Source of the DNA: JAAFIP01 sp043778205
GTDB lineage: Bacteria > Pseudomonadota > Gammaproteobacteria > Burkholderiales > Burkholderiaceae_C
Length of the DNA: 24,301 bases
Direction: 5' to 3'
Assembly (NCBI GenBank): GCA_043778205.1
Contig: JAYWGO010000042.1
Location: forward strand, 1-24,301
The notes under the pieces: model-generated
What the model saw: only the letters and a program-made list of their open reading frames with translations
What the model was told of the DNA's origin: nothing
Databases searched by the model: none
Shown: positions 1 to 7,790 of the stretch, in pieces
How the letters are laid out: every line of letters starts with the position of its first letter
How positions within the stretch are numbered: the first letter of the stretch is position 1
Made by a program: the position numbers and the translations under genes

Positions 1-760
1 GCGTGCGGCCTTGAAGGGCCGCGCGTTACCCACAAGCGCACACCTGCGTGGATAAACCCTAAGCCGCCTCACACACAGAAATGCTGACACTCCCCACAAA
101 ACGGACCGGGTTACAGTATCAGAGCAGCGTTTTGTACAGAAAATTCCAACATAACTAATAACTATGTAACGCGTGAAAACCCTTACTCAATAAGCTCACC
201 AAGATATTGCCAACCGCGCTTCAGTTATGGAGATACAAATGGATGGCCCCGAAATCGCTCTCTGGGTAACATATTGAAATTATCAGGTCAAGGACTACCT
301 GACTGGGCTAACTAAAGGTAGTTTATGTAGCACTTAGACTTGGAACCGCGTTGCACGGTGAGGTATGCATTTACTATTAATTCAATAGCTAATCATTCAT
401 AATTTCCTTGGGCGATAGGGCTAAAACGCTTAAAAGCCTTGATTTGAGGTGTTTTGGCGATTAATTTGTTGCAGGGCTTGTTTGCAATGTGGTTTCGTGT
501 GCACGCACTGGTAGTCTTCGGCTAACGTTGGTGTTCAATAGAGGTAGCGCACCACTATGGTAGCGAGACGAGATAGCGGTTGCAAATTGACCGATTTCTG
601 GTACCCCAGTATGAGGGCGATTTGCAACTGCTATCTCGCCCGGAGTCCACAAAGCCAGCCTCCCTGGCTCCTGCAACTGCTATCTCGCCCGGAGCCAATA
701 ATGCCAGCATCCGCAACTCCAATAATCACCAACTAGCGCACCCAACAAACAAACCAAGCC
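1..760. other. Non-coding left flank with short repeats
   Basis: I see no convincing gene here. The open frames are short, overlap each other on both strands and resemble no family I know. The extreme left has a GC-rich hairpin (GCGGCC at 5-10 with GGCCGC at 17-22) without a T-run. Positions 120-460 are AT-richer than the rest of the window. Positions 569-694 hold an inverted and a direct repeat, listed separately. No tRNA-like T-loop motif or CRISPR-like array is visible. Confidence 0.6.
569..694. repeat. Inverted plus direct repeat cluster downstream of xerD
   Basis: A 19-nt arm at 569-587 is the reverse complement of 620-638 with one mismatch, with a 32-nt spacer. The right arm belongs to a 23-nt unit at 623-645 (core GCAACTGCTATCTCGCCCGG) that is repeated exactly at 672-694, a period of 49 nt. 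The bases after each unit are also partly alike (GCCAGC in both). The cluster lies about 70 bp past the 3' end of xerD. It has no T-run, so it is not an obvious terminator. It could be a decayed mobile repeat. Confidence 0.7.
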
Positions 761-1708
761 TCACCCCCGCGGATGGTGCAACGCATGCAACTGCTTCAGC
801 CGCTCCCGCGCCACATGGGTGTAGATGGTGGTGGTAGAAATATCCACATGCCCCAGCAGCATTTGCACGGCCCGCAAATCTGCACCATGGTTAATCAAAT
901 GCGTGGCAAAAGCGTGGCGCAAAGTGTGGGGTGACAAAGTAGACAAGGGAATGCCAGCGGCCAAGGCGTATTTTTTTACAATCATCCAAAACGCAACCCG
1001 GCTCATGCCACTGCCTGCGCTGGCACCGCGCACAGTAACAAACAATGCGTCGGTTTGCCGGGCCTTGAGCAGTACGGGCCGGGCTTCTTTCAGGTAGCGT
1101 TTTAGCCAGTCACTGGCATGCTCGCCAAAGGGTACCAAACGCTCTTTGCTGCCTTTGCCAAAAGTGCGCAGCACATGCTCGGTCATGCTCACATTAAGCA
1201 CCTTCAGGCCCACCAGCTCACTCACGCGCAGGCCGCTGGCGTAGATGAGTTCCAGCATGGCGCGGTCGCGCAGGCCCAGCGGGGTGGTGGTGTCGGGGGC
1301 GTTCAGCAGGCTTTCTACCTGTGCTTCGCTGAGTGTTTTCACGCTGCGGTGCACTGCCTTGGCCGATAGCAGCTTCAGCGTCGGGTCGGCGCTTACCAAG
1401 CCATGGCGCAAGGCCCAGCGGAAGTAGCGTTTAAGCACCGTTAAGCGGCGGTTGGACGAGCTGGCTTTGCCTGCGTCTTTTTTGCCCAGTGCATCTGGCG
1501 GCTTGGCTTGCAGCAAGCGGGTCGCAAAATAGGCCTCTATGTCTGCGCCAGCGGTGGCATCCAGTGGCTTGCCGTGGTGCTGGTTTAGCCATGCGGCATA
1601 CAAAGTAAGGTCGCGGCGGTAAGCCGCTAGGGTATTTTTAGACAAGCCTTCTTCGAGCCAAATGGCATCGATGAAGGTGTCTATGCTGTGGGTAGCCGGT
1701 GCGTTCAA
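761..1708 (-). CDS. xerD: Tyrosine recombinase XerD
   Basis: This is a site-specific tyrosine recombinase that, with XerC, resolves chromosome dimers at dif at the end of replication. The 315-residue length is close to the family norm. Residues 8-105 look like the N-terminal SAM-like core-binding domain, with the usual 'LSKNTLAAYRRDL' sequence at 22-34. The catalytic domain follows with R161 (ASGLRVSEL), K185, H261-xx-R264 (HTLRH), H287 (LLGHVDIS) and nucleophile Y296. The start must be TTG at 1708: an in-frame stop lies four codons upstream and no ATG or GTG occurs before conserved sequence begins. No clear Shine-Dalgarno sequence is visible. It starts 29 nt after the Bug receptor gene on the same strand, so co-transcription is possible. 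A XerC or phage-type paralogue cannot be excluded, but the sequence fits XerD best. Confidence 0.88.
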   Translation of the reverse strand: MNAPATHSIDTFIDAIWLEEGLSKNTLAAYRRDLTLYAAWLNQHHGKPLDATAGADIEAYFATRLLQAKPPDALGKKDAGKASSSNRRLTVLKRYFRWALRHGLVSADPTLKLLSAKAVHRSVKTLSEAQVESLLNAPDTTTPLGLRDRAMLELIYASGLRVSELVGLKVLNVSMTEHVLRTFGKGSKERLVPFGEHASDWLKRYLKEARPVLLKARQTDALFVTVRGASAGSGMSRVAFWMIVKKYALAAGIPLSTLSPHTLRHAFATHLINHGADLRAVQMLLGHVDISTTTIYTHVARERLKQLHALHHPRG

Positions 1709-1737
1709 GTGCGAATGTTAGTTCAATATCATGCAGC

Positions 1738-2724
1738 TTATTGGTCTAGCTTGAGCTTTTGCTGGGCCACCACTTTTTGGTATACCGCCAGCTCGTCGGC
1801 CATTTGCTTGGCAAACTCTTCGGGGCTGTTGCCAATGATGAACGAGCCGGTGTCTTCAATGCGTTTGCGCACTGCCGGGTCTTCTAGCGCTTTGCGCACA
1901 CCGGCGTTGATTTTGTCTACGATGTCTTTGGGCAGGCCTTTAGGGCCATAAATGCCGTAGTAGGCCATGCGGTTGACAGGCTCTAAGCCCACTTCTTTGA
2001 AGGTCGGCACATTGGGCAGAACAGCCAAGCGCTGGGGCGCGGCCACCACGATGGGCACCAAGCGGCCACTTTGGATAAAGGGCAGCGACGAGGGAATGTT
2101 GTCAAACGTCATGGGCACTTGGCCTGCCACCGTGTCGTTCAGCGCAGGGCCTGCCCCTCGGTACGGAATGTGGGTAACAAAGGTGCCTGAGAGGCTTTTG
2201 TACAGCTCCATTTGCAGGTGGCCAATACCGCCGGTACCCGACGAAGAGTACGCGTGCTTGCCGGGGGATTTCTTCAGCTCGGCAAGAAAGCCTTTGTAGT
2301 CTTTGGCCGGAAAGCTGGGGTTCACGGCAATCACATTCGGTGTGGCTGCAATGTTGATGATGGGGGTGAAATCGGTGGCAGCGTTGTAGGGCATTTTGGG
2401 GTTGATAGCCGGGTTGGCCGCCGTGGTGGACACCGTGGCCATGCCCAAGCTGTAGCCATCAGGCGCAGCTTTGGCGGTTTCGTTGGCGCCCACCACGCCA
2501 CCGCCGCCGGCTTTGTTGATGACGATGACCGGCTGCCCTAGCGCCTTGCCCAGTGCCTCACCAATCGTGCGCGCCACAATGTCGGTGGTACCACCCGGTG
2601 CAAACGGCACCTGCAGTTGCACCGGCTTATTAGGGTAGGTTTGGGCATATAAACTGCCTGTGGCCCAAGGAAATGCTGCACAAGCAGCTATTAATTTAAG
2701 AGTATGGCGCATTGAAGGTTTCAT
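1738..2724 (-). CDS. Bug/TctC-family tripartite tricarboxylate transporter receptor
   Basis: This is a periplasmic solute-binding protein of the Bug (TctC) family, which is greatly expanded in Burkholderiales and usually binds carboxylates or other small organic acids. The 328-residue protein has a signal peptide ending near 'LYAQ', then 'YPNKPVQLQVPFAPGGTTDIVAR', the family hallmark where the ligand carboxylate binds. Further family motifs are 'VINKAGGGGVVGA', 'HIPYRGAGPALND' and the C-terminal 'GPKGLPKDIVDKINA'. GGAG precedes the ATG at suitable spacing. No TctA or TctB membrane partner is in the window, so it is an orphan receptor with unknown ligand. It is divergent from the AEC transporter gene. 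Its signal-peptide core is encoded by a 38-bp sequence that recurs in the small gene between ureA and ureB. Confidence 0.92.
   Translation of the reverse strand: MKPSMRHTLKLIAACAAFPWATGSLYAQTYPNKPVQLQVPFAPGGTTDIVARTIGEALGKALGQPVIVINKAGGGGVVGANETAKAAPDGYSLGMATVSTTAANPAINPKMPYNAATDFTPIINIAATPNVIAVNPSFPAKDYKGFLAELKKSPGKHAYSSSGTGGIGHLQMELYKSLSGTFVTHIPYRGAGPALNDTVAGQVPMTFDNIPSSLPFIQSGRLVPIVVAAPQRLAVLPNVPTFKEVGLEPVNRMAYYGIYGPKGLPKDIVDKINAGVRKALEDPAVRKRIEDTGSFIIGNSPEEFAKQMADELAVYQKVVAQQKLKLDQ
2661..2698 (-). repeat. 38-bp repeat, copy A (inside Bug signal peptide)
   Basis: This stretch is identical over 38 bp, on the opposite strand, to 21150-21187. Its core AATAGCTGCTTGTGCAGCA (2674-2692, minus strand) can fold into a GCTGC-TTGT-GCAGC hairpin and recurs in near-identical form at 4709-4727. 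Here it encodes the hydrophobic core LIAACAAFPWA of the signal peptide. Confidence 0.9.
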
Positions 2725-2874
2725 TATTTCTCCACAAAGTTATTCCAACAGAAACCAAATAGTACGTTCGATACCGCAAAATACGATTGTGGCAAACCCA
2801 TAGGCACAAACCCGTAGGGTTTAGTTCTAAATGCCCCTTGGGGTTTAGTTTTACTCCGCAGAATTTACCTTTTC
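2725..2874. promoter_or_regulatory. Divergent intergenic region with GGGTTTAGTT direct repeats
   Basis: This 150-bp region separates the divergently transcribed Bug receptor and AEC transporter genes and must hold both promoters. It contains two exact copies of GGGTTTAGTT at 2817-2826 and 2841-2850, 24 bp apart. AAACCC words at about 2794 and 2808 are partial inverted counterparts. The arrangement resembles an operator array, but no specific regulator can be named and no promoter hexamers are convincing. Confidence 0.4.
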
Positions 2875-3777
2875 ATGTACTACGCCCAGCTCTTAATCCC
2901 CGATTTCGCACTGATTCTGTGCGGCTACTTTATTTGCCGCACCACCGCGCTCAACCGCACCGTGTGGGAGCAAGTTGACAATTTGGTGTTTTACTTTCTG
3001 TTCCCCGTGCTGCTGTTCCACTCCATCGTGCGCGCGCCATTGAACCTGGGCGCTGCTTCCCACATGATTGGCGCTGCACTGTGCATGGTGTGCCTCAACA
3101 TCGCCCTGACCTACAGCGTGGCACGCTGGCCCGGCGTGCAGGCCGCAGACCATGCCAGCGCCGCCCAAGTGGCGTTTCGGTTTAACTCGTTTATTGCACT
3201 GGCCATTGCCGAGCGCGTGGCCGGGCCTGAGGGCTTGCTGTTGATTGCGGTCATCATTGGCGTATGTGTGCCGCTGTGCAACATGGGCGCTATTTGGCCG
3301 ATGGCTAAAAACTCCCAGCAAGGCTTTGCCAAAGCACTGGTGCGCAATCCGTTGGTGCTGGCCACCGCCAGCGGCCTGCTGGCCAATGTGCTGGGCTTTA
3401 GCCTGCCTGCATGGGCCGAGCCTACAGTGACCCGCATTGGCCAAGCCTCTCTGGCGCTAGGGCTAATGGCAGCGGGTGCGGGCATGCAGCTGGGCCGCGT
3501 GTTTGACAGCCGCAGCAAACGCACCGTGGGCGCTGCCGTGCTGGCCATGCGCCATGTGGTGATGCCGCTGCTGGCCTGGGGCATGGTGCGCTTGTTTGGG
3601 CTAAATAGCACGCAGGCCAGTGTGCTGTTGGTGTTTAGCGCCCTGCCCACTGCCGCTAGCTGCTACATACTGGCTGCGCGCATGGGCTACGACGGTAGCT
3701 TTACCGCCGGATTGGTCACGCTGTCCACCGCACTGGGCGCGCTCAGCCTGCCGTTTGCGTTGCAGTTTTTACGCTAA
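2875..3777 (+). CDS. AEC-family (auxin efflux carrier type) transporter
   Basis: This is an inner-membrane carrier of the auxin efflux carrier superfamily; bacterial members move malate, malonate or other small organic anions. The 300-residue protein is almost entirely hydrophobic, with about ten predicted membrane segments. The N-terminal pattern 'LILCGYFICR...VDNLVFYFLFPVLLFHSI' is typical, as are the polar breaks 'RNPLVLATASGLLANVLG' near the middle and 'VFSALPTAASCYILAARMG' near the C-terminus. The ATG at 2875 puts the first membrane segment at the usual place. ureD follows after only 18 nt, so the two are probably co-transcribed. The substrate is unknown, and a direct link to urea is inferred only from position. 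Confidence 0.88.
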   Translation: MYYAQLLIPDFALILCGYFICRTTALNRTVWEQVDNLVFYFLFPVLLFHSIVRAPLNLGAASHMIGAALCMVCLNIALTYSVARWPGVQAADHASAAQVAFRFNSFIALAIAERVAGPEGLLLIAVIIGVCVPLCNMGAIWPMAKNSQQGFAKALVRNPLVLATASGLLANVLGFSLPAWAEPTVTRIGQASLALGLMAAGAGMQLGRVFDSRSKRTVGAAVLAMRHVVMPLLAWGMVRLFGLNSTQASVLLVFSALPTAASCYILAARMGYDGSFTAGLVTLSTALGALSLPFALQFLR

Positions 3778-3795
3778 ATTCGCATTGCTCACACT

Positions 3796-4659
3796 ATGAC
3801 CTGGCAAGCTAACCTTCAAATCCATTACCGCAGCGTGCCGCTGCCCGTACAAGCGCCCCATGCAAGCGGCGCAGCGCACACCACCGCCCATTTTTTGCAC
3901 AATGGCCCGCTGCGCGTGCTGCAAAGCCTGTACCCCGAGGGCCCCAGCGTCTGCCACAACGTGCTGGTGCACCCGCCCGGCGGCATTGTGGGTGGCGACA
4001 CGCTGGAGATTAAGCTGCAGCTAGACCACGGTGCCCATGCCCTGATCACCACGCCAGGCGCTACACGCTTTTATAAAAGCTTAGGGGCAGCGGGCACGCA
4101 GCGGGTGCATGCCCAGCTAGGTGCAGGTGCGCGGCTAGAGTGGCTGCCGCTAGAGACCATTGTTTACAACGCGGCCAACGCGAATAACACCGCCGTGTTT
4201 GACCTGGCCCCTGGTGCAGAAATGATCGGCTGGGACATTACCGCGCTAGGCTTGCCGCACGCTAACCAGCTGTTTGAGCGCGGTAGTTTACTGCAACACA
4301 TCGAAGTCAAAGGAGCATGGCTAGAGCGCGCGCTGATCGACTCAGCAGACGCACGGCTCATGAACAGCCCCCTAGGTTTGGCGGGTAACCTGTGCATGGG
4401 AAGCCTGTTCTTTGCCACCGGCGAGGCCATTGCCCGTGAGCGGCGCGAGCACCTGCTAGAAGTCATTCGCGCCACAGTGGCGGGGGATGCACTGGCCAGC
4501 ACGACAGGTGCCACTGCGCCTAACCCGCGCGTGATAGTGGTGCGCACCCTTGCGCCCATGACCGAGCCTGCAGTTGCGCTGTTGCGGCGCGTGTGGGTAG
4601 CGCTGCGGCATGCGGCCTGGCATATGCCAGCGCAGGTGCCGCGTATTTGGGCGATGTAG
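3796..4659 (+). CDS. ureD: Urease accessory protein UreD
   Basis: UreD is the scaffold that binds apo-urease and recruits UreF and UreG for GTP-dependent nickel delivery to the active site. The 287-residue protein shows family motifs in order: 'GPLRVLQSLYPEG' (about 37-49), 'HPPGGIVGGDTLEI' (about 58-71), 'ITTPGATRFYKS' (about 83-94), 'LEWLPLETIVYNAA' and 'LGLAGNLCMGSLFFATG'. Length and start fit the family, although the Shine-Dalgarno sequence is weak. The C-terminus is 'VPRIWAM'. In many relatives ureD directly precedes ureA. Here it is about 16 kb away, with a foreign-looking cassette and the inverted urt/kinase block between. It therefore cannot share the ureA promoter and probably depends on the promoter of the AEC gene. 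Confidence 0.95.
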   Translation: MTWQANLQIHYRSVPLPVQAPHASGAAHTTAHFLHNGPLRVLQSLYPEGPSVCHNVLVHPPGGIVGGDTLEIKLQLDHGAHALITTPGATRFYKSLGAAGTQRVHAQLGAGARLEWLPLETIVYNAANANNTAVFDLAPGAEMIGWDITALGLPHANQLFERGSLLQHIEVKGAWLERALIDSADARLMNSPLGLAGNLCMGSLFFATGEAIARERREHLLEVIRATVAGDALASTTGATAPNPRVIVVRTLAPMTEPAVALLRRVWVALRHAAWHMPAQVPRIWAM

Positions 4660-4708
4660 TCTTGCCTGGACTCTGGTTGGCGCTGTTTAGCTATCTAGGG
4701 CAGTAGAT

Positions 4709-4727
4709 TACTGCGCAAGCAGCTATT
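4709..4727 (-). repeat. AATAGCTGCTTG repeat, copy B (intergenic)
   Basis: The minus strand reads AATAGCTGCTTGCGCAGTA, which matches the core of the copies at 2674-2692 and 21156-21174 at 17 of 19 positions. CTGC-TTGC-GCAG can form a small hairpin. From memory, short repeats of this type are scattered between genes in Comamonadaceae genomes; that is recollection, not something shown here. Confidence 0.7.
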
Positions 4728-4769
4728 TCTTCAATAGCGTCCACTCGCCTCCAAAACCACGACTAGTAC

Positions 4770-4796
4770 AAATAGACTATTCCCAATAGTCTATTT
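4770..4796. promoter_or_regulatory. Inverted repeat, possible operator upstream of the cassette
   Basis: There are perfect 11-bp arms, AAATAGACTAT (4770-4780) and ATAGTCTATTT (4786-4796), around the 5-nt spacer TCCCA. It lies about 210 bp upstream of the epimerase gene. The symmetry and AT-rich composition suit a binding site for a dimeric repressor such as TetR or MarR types. No such regulator gene is nearby. A weak terminator for ureD is an alternative. Confidence 0.45.
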
Positions 4797-5007
4797 TCAC
4801 GTTAGATTCCGTGAATAAATACACACTATTAGTGGATCAGCACTCTACCAAAAAACAGCCTATGTCCAAGCTCAAACGCGTTTTCATCGCCGCACAGACC
4901 GGGTACCCCGCCTTTACAGACAGCTCAGCTCGAACAATTGGTCTCATAGTGCCAGCATAGGTTCGTACCAATTTTTTAGAAAATAACAAGCACACAAAGG
5001 AGCTGAC

Positions 5008-6084
5008 ATGAAAGTATTTTTAACTGGAGCCACAGGTTTCATTGGCCAAGCACTGGTGCGCACCATGCGCGGGCGGGGCTGGGACATTCACGCGCTGGTG
5101 CGCGACACCCAGAGCGCGCCGGCCCGCTGGCTGGCGCAGCAGGGCTGCACGCTGGTACCCGGCGACGTGACGCGCCCCGATGGCCTAGCCGCTGCCATGG
5201 CCGGGATGGACGTGGTGTTGCACAACGCTGGTGTGTATGAATTCGGTGCCGATGCGGCAACGCGAGAGCGTATGCAGCAGGTCAACGTACACGGCACTGA
5301 CCATGTGCTGGGCGCCGCATTGCAGGCCGGCGTGCCGCGCACGGTGTATGTGTCGTCGGTGGTCGCGCTTGGGGCCAGCGGTTATGCGCCCGAGCCGGCT
5401 GCGGTAAAGGACGAAACCCACCGCCCCGATGGCCGCTATCTCACGCCCTACGAACGCAGCAAAGCCCAGGCGCACCAAGCCGCGCTGGCTTGGCGCGCCA
5501 AAGGCTTGCCGCTGGTGATTGCTATGCCCAACGCTGTAGTAGGTGCAAACGACCACTCGGCCTTTGGCTATTTTTTGCGCATGCACCTGGGCGCAATCAT
5601 GCCGCCTATGGCCTTTGGCGGAGACGCAACGTATGCTTTCGTCGATGTGCATGCCCTTGCCGAGGGCATGTGCCTGGCGGCAGAAAAAGCGCCCATCGGC
5701 GAAGACTACATCTTCAGCGGCGAGCCGCTCACGCTCAAAGCGCTGTTCGAGAAGTTTGCCCGCTACCCTGGCGGCATGAAGGTGCGCCTGTATTTGCCGC
5801 GCTGGTTCATGCGCCCACAGATGATGCTGCTTGAACCCTTGCAACGCGCCCTGGGGTTGCCAGCTTTCATGTCGCGCGACACCGTGGACGCATCGCGTGG
5901 CCACCTGAATTACAGCGCGGCCAAGGCCCGCCGCGAACTGGGCTGGACGCACCCCGGCAGTGACGTGATGTGGAAGCAGATCATCACGCGCGAACGGGAG
6001 CTGATGGCCAAGCGGCGTGGCTTGCTCAACAAACTGCGGCATCAGAGTGTGGTGGAGGGCGACGCGCCCAGTGCCTACCTGTAG
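5008..6084 (+). CDS. NAD(P)-dependent epimerase/dehydratase (extended SDR)
   Basis: This is an extended short-chain dehydrogenase/reductase, similar to the dihydroflavonol-reductase and nucleoside-sugar-epimerase branch. The 358-residue protein starts with the Rossmann motif GATGFIG (7-13). 'VLHNAGVYEF' near residue 70 and 'VYVSSVVALG' near 113 carry the active-site serine region, and the catalytic Tyr-Lys pair is Y148/K152 (YERSK). 'FVDVHALAEGM' is the typical substrate-domain strand. AAGGAG precedes the ATG. It is the first gene of a same-strand cassette with an acyl-CoA synthetase and an FAD monooxygenase, which suggests catabolism or biosynthesis of a hydroxylated acyl or aromatic acid. 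The substrate cannot be read from sequence. Codon choice is more GC-rich at third positions than in the flanking urea genes, consistent with recent acquisition. Confidence 0.85.
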   Translation: MKVFLTGATGFIGQALVRTMRGRGWDIHALVRDTQSAPARWLAQQGCTLVPGDVTRPDGLAAAMAGMDVVLHNAGVYEFGADAATRERMQQVNVHGTDHVLGAALQAGVPRTVYVSSVVALGASGYAPEPAAVKDETHRPDGRYLTPYERSKAQAHQAALAWRAKGLPLVIAMPNAVVGANDHSAFGYFLRMHLGAIMPPMAFGGDATYAFVDVHALAEGMCLAAEKAPIGEDYIFSGEPLTLKALFEKFARYPGGMKVRLYLPRWFMRPQMMLLEPLQRALGLPAFMSRDTVDASRGHLNYSAAKARRELGWTHPGSDVMWKQIITRERELMAKRRGLLNKLRHQSVVEGDAPSAYL

Positions 6085-6180
6085 TTGACTATCCGATTGC
6101 CTCACAGCCTTTAGTAACCCCCGTGCCACGGCCAACTTAATCACAAGCACCGACATTGACACAACCACAAGGAGAGAACC

Positions 6181-7749
6181 ATGCAAATCACCCAAGCCCT
6201 GCACCGCGCAGTCGCATGTAACCCCAATGGGATCGCTACCGTCTGCGGCAGCCGCCGCCACACCTTTACCCAGTTCCGCGAACGCATCTCGCGCTTCGCC
6301 GCAGCGTTGCACGCGCTGGGCTCGGGCAGCGGGGATCGCGTGGGCATCCTGTCGCTCAACAGCGACCGGTACGTCGAGGCCTACATGGCCGTGCCCTGGG
6401 CCGGTGCGGTCATCAACCCCTGCAACACACGCTGGAGCGCCACAGAGATTGCCTATTCGCTGGACGACTGCGACACGCGCGTGCTGCTGGTGGACGACCC
6501 CTTCATACCGATGATGGCTGATCTGCGCGCCAAGAGCAGCAGCCTGGCCACGCTCATCCACGTGGGCGACAGCCCCACGCCCGAGGGCATGCTCTCTTAC
6601 GAGGCGCTGATCGAGAGGCACAACGCGGCGGCCGATGCCGGGCGCGGCGGCAAGGATCTCGCCGGTGTTTTCTACACTGGCGGCACCACCGGTTTCCCTA
6701 AGGGCGTGATGCTCTCGCACGATGCGCTGCTGTTCAACGGGCTGTGGTGCAGCACCTTGGGCGTGGCGCGGCCGGGTGATATCGGCCTGCACGCGGCACC
6801 GATGTTTCACATTGCCGATCACGCTTTGCTTAACGCGCTTTGGCTGGCTGGCTGCACGCACGTCGCGCTGCCCGCGTTCACGCCGCCCGCCATGCTGCAG
6901 ACGCTGGAGCGCGAACGCATCACCACCACGTTGCTTGTGCCGACGATGATTCAGCTGCTGGTTGACCACCCCGACGCGGCCAAGCACGACCTCTCCGCGC
7001 TGCGAACGCTGGGCTACGGCGGATCGCCCATCAGTGAAGCTGTGCTTGATCGCGCCCAGAAGCTCATGCCTCACGTGGAGTATGGGCAGGCCTACGGCAT
7101 GACCGAGCTTGCACCCTGCGCCACCTGGCTGCCGGCGGCGCTGCATTCTGCCGAGGGCCGGGCGCGCGGCAAGCTAAGCGCGGCCGGCTTGGCGATGCCG
7201 GGCGTGCAGATTCGCATCGTGGGGCCTGATGGCGCTGACTTGCCGCGAGGCGAGGTTGGCGAGATCATTGTCAAGAGCCCTGCCGTGATGCTTGGCTACT
7301 GGAACAAGAGTGAGGAAACCGCGCAAGCGCTGGAGCGCCCGTCCAACCCCGGCTGGATGCACACCGGCGACGGTGGCCGCATGGACGACGAAGGATTCGT
7401 CTACGTGGTCGACCGCGTGAAGGACATGATCGTGAGCGGCGGCGAAAACGTTTACTCCACCGAAGTGGAGCGGGCAGTTGCCAGGCATCCGGCCGTTGCC
7501 GCATGCGCGGTGATCGGTGTACCAGACGCCGAATGGGGCGAGCGCGTACACGCAGTGGTCGTGCTCAAAGCCGGCCAACAGGCCACGGCCGACGAGATTC
7601 GCGAACATTGCAAGACGCTGATCGGCGCCTACAAGTGCCCAAGGAGCGTGGAGTTCATCACCGCGCTGCCGATGAGTGGCGCAGGCAAGGTGCTCAAGCG
7701 CACGTTACGCGAACCCTATTGGAAGGGGGAGCAGCGCCAGGTAGCTTAA
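6181..7749 (+). CDS. AMP-forming acyl-CoA synthetase
   Basis: This is an ANL-superfamily acyl-CoA ligase that activates a carboxylic acid through an acyl-adenylate and transfers it to CoA. The 522 residues show the phosphate-binding loop 'YTGGTTGFPKGVMLSH' (165-180), the adenine-pocket motif 'YGMTE' (305-309), 'WMHTGD' (392-397), the hinge region 'DRVKDMIVSGGENVYSTEVE' (411-430) and the catalytic lysine K503 in 'GAGKVLKR'. The length matches medium- to long-chain and aryl-CoA ligases. AAGGAGAG sits before the ATG. It follows the epimerase by about 97 nt and precedes the monooxygenase by 41 nt, so the three genes are likely one transcript. The acid it activates is unknown. Confidence 0.93.
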   Translation: MQITQALHRAVACNPNGIATVCGSRRHTFTQFRERISRFAAALHALGSGSGDRVGILSLNSDRYVEAYMAVPWAGAVINPCNTRWSATEIAYSLDDCDTRVLLVDDPFIPMMADLRAKSSSLATLIHVGDSPTPEGMLSYEALIERHNAAADAGRGGKDLAGVFYTGGTTGFPKGVMLSHDALLFNGLWCSTLGVARPGDIGLHAAPMFHIADHALLNALWLAGCTHVALPAFTPPAMLQTLERERITTTLLVPTMIQLLVDHPDAAKHDLSALRTLGYGGSPISEAVLDRAQKLMPHVEYGQAYGMTELAPCATWLPAALHSAEGRARGKLSAAGLAMPGVQIRIVGPDGADLPRGEVGEIIVKSPAVMLGYWNKSEETAQALERPSNPGWMHTGDGGRMDDEGFVYVVDRVKDMIVSGGENVYSTEVERAVARHPAVAACAVIGVPDAEWGERVHAVVVLKAGQQATADEIREHCKTLIGAYKCPRSVEFITALPMSGAGKVLKRTLREPYWKGEQRQVA

Positions 7750-7790
7750 AGTAAACCCAGCTTCTTACCCTGCAACTTTGAAAGACCCCT

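Larger units (their letters stand above)
4660..5007. other. Non-coding spacer between ureD and the epimerase cassette
   Basis: No supported gene lies here; the longest forward frame with an ATG (4862-4960, 32 codons) matches nothing I recognise. The stretch is AT-richer than the genes on both sides. It holds a copy of the AATAGCTGCTTG repeat (4709-4727), an 11-bp-arm inverted repeat (4770-4796) and the perfect palindrome CACTATTAGTG (4824-4834). It probably also holds the promoter of the epimerase cassette. An AAAGGAG Shine-Dalgarno sequence sits just before the ATG at 5008. Confidence 0.6.

Noticed and set aside
569..694. Possible integron attC site next to a tyrosine recombinase
   Set aside because: No R'/R'' GTTRRRY-type core sites flank the inverted repeat, and the recombinase looks like XerD, not IntI.
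4862..4960. A 32-codon frame upstream of the epimerase
   Set aside because: Too short, no recognised family and no good Shine-Dalgarno sequence; it may be a remnant but cannot be supported.
5185..7146. A very long open frame on the minus strand opposite the epimerase and acyl-CoA synthetase genes
   Set aside because: It runs antisense to two well-supported genes and across their spacer, is rich in Arg, His and Gln, shows no family motif and is explained by high GC content.
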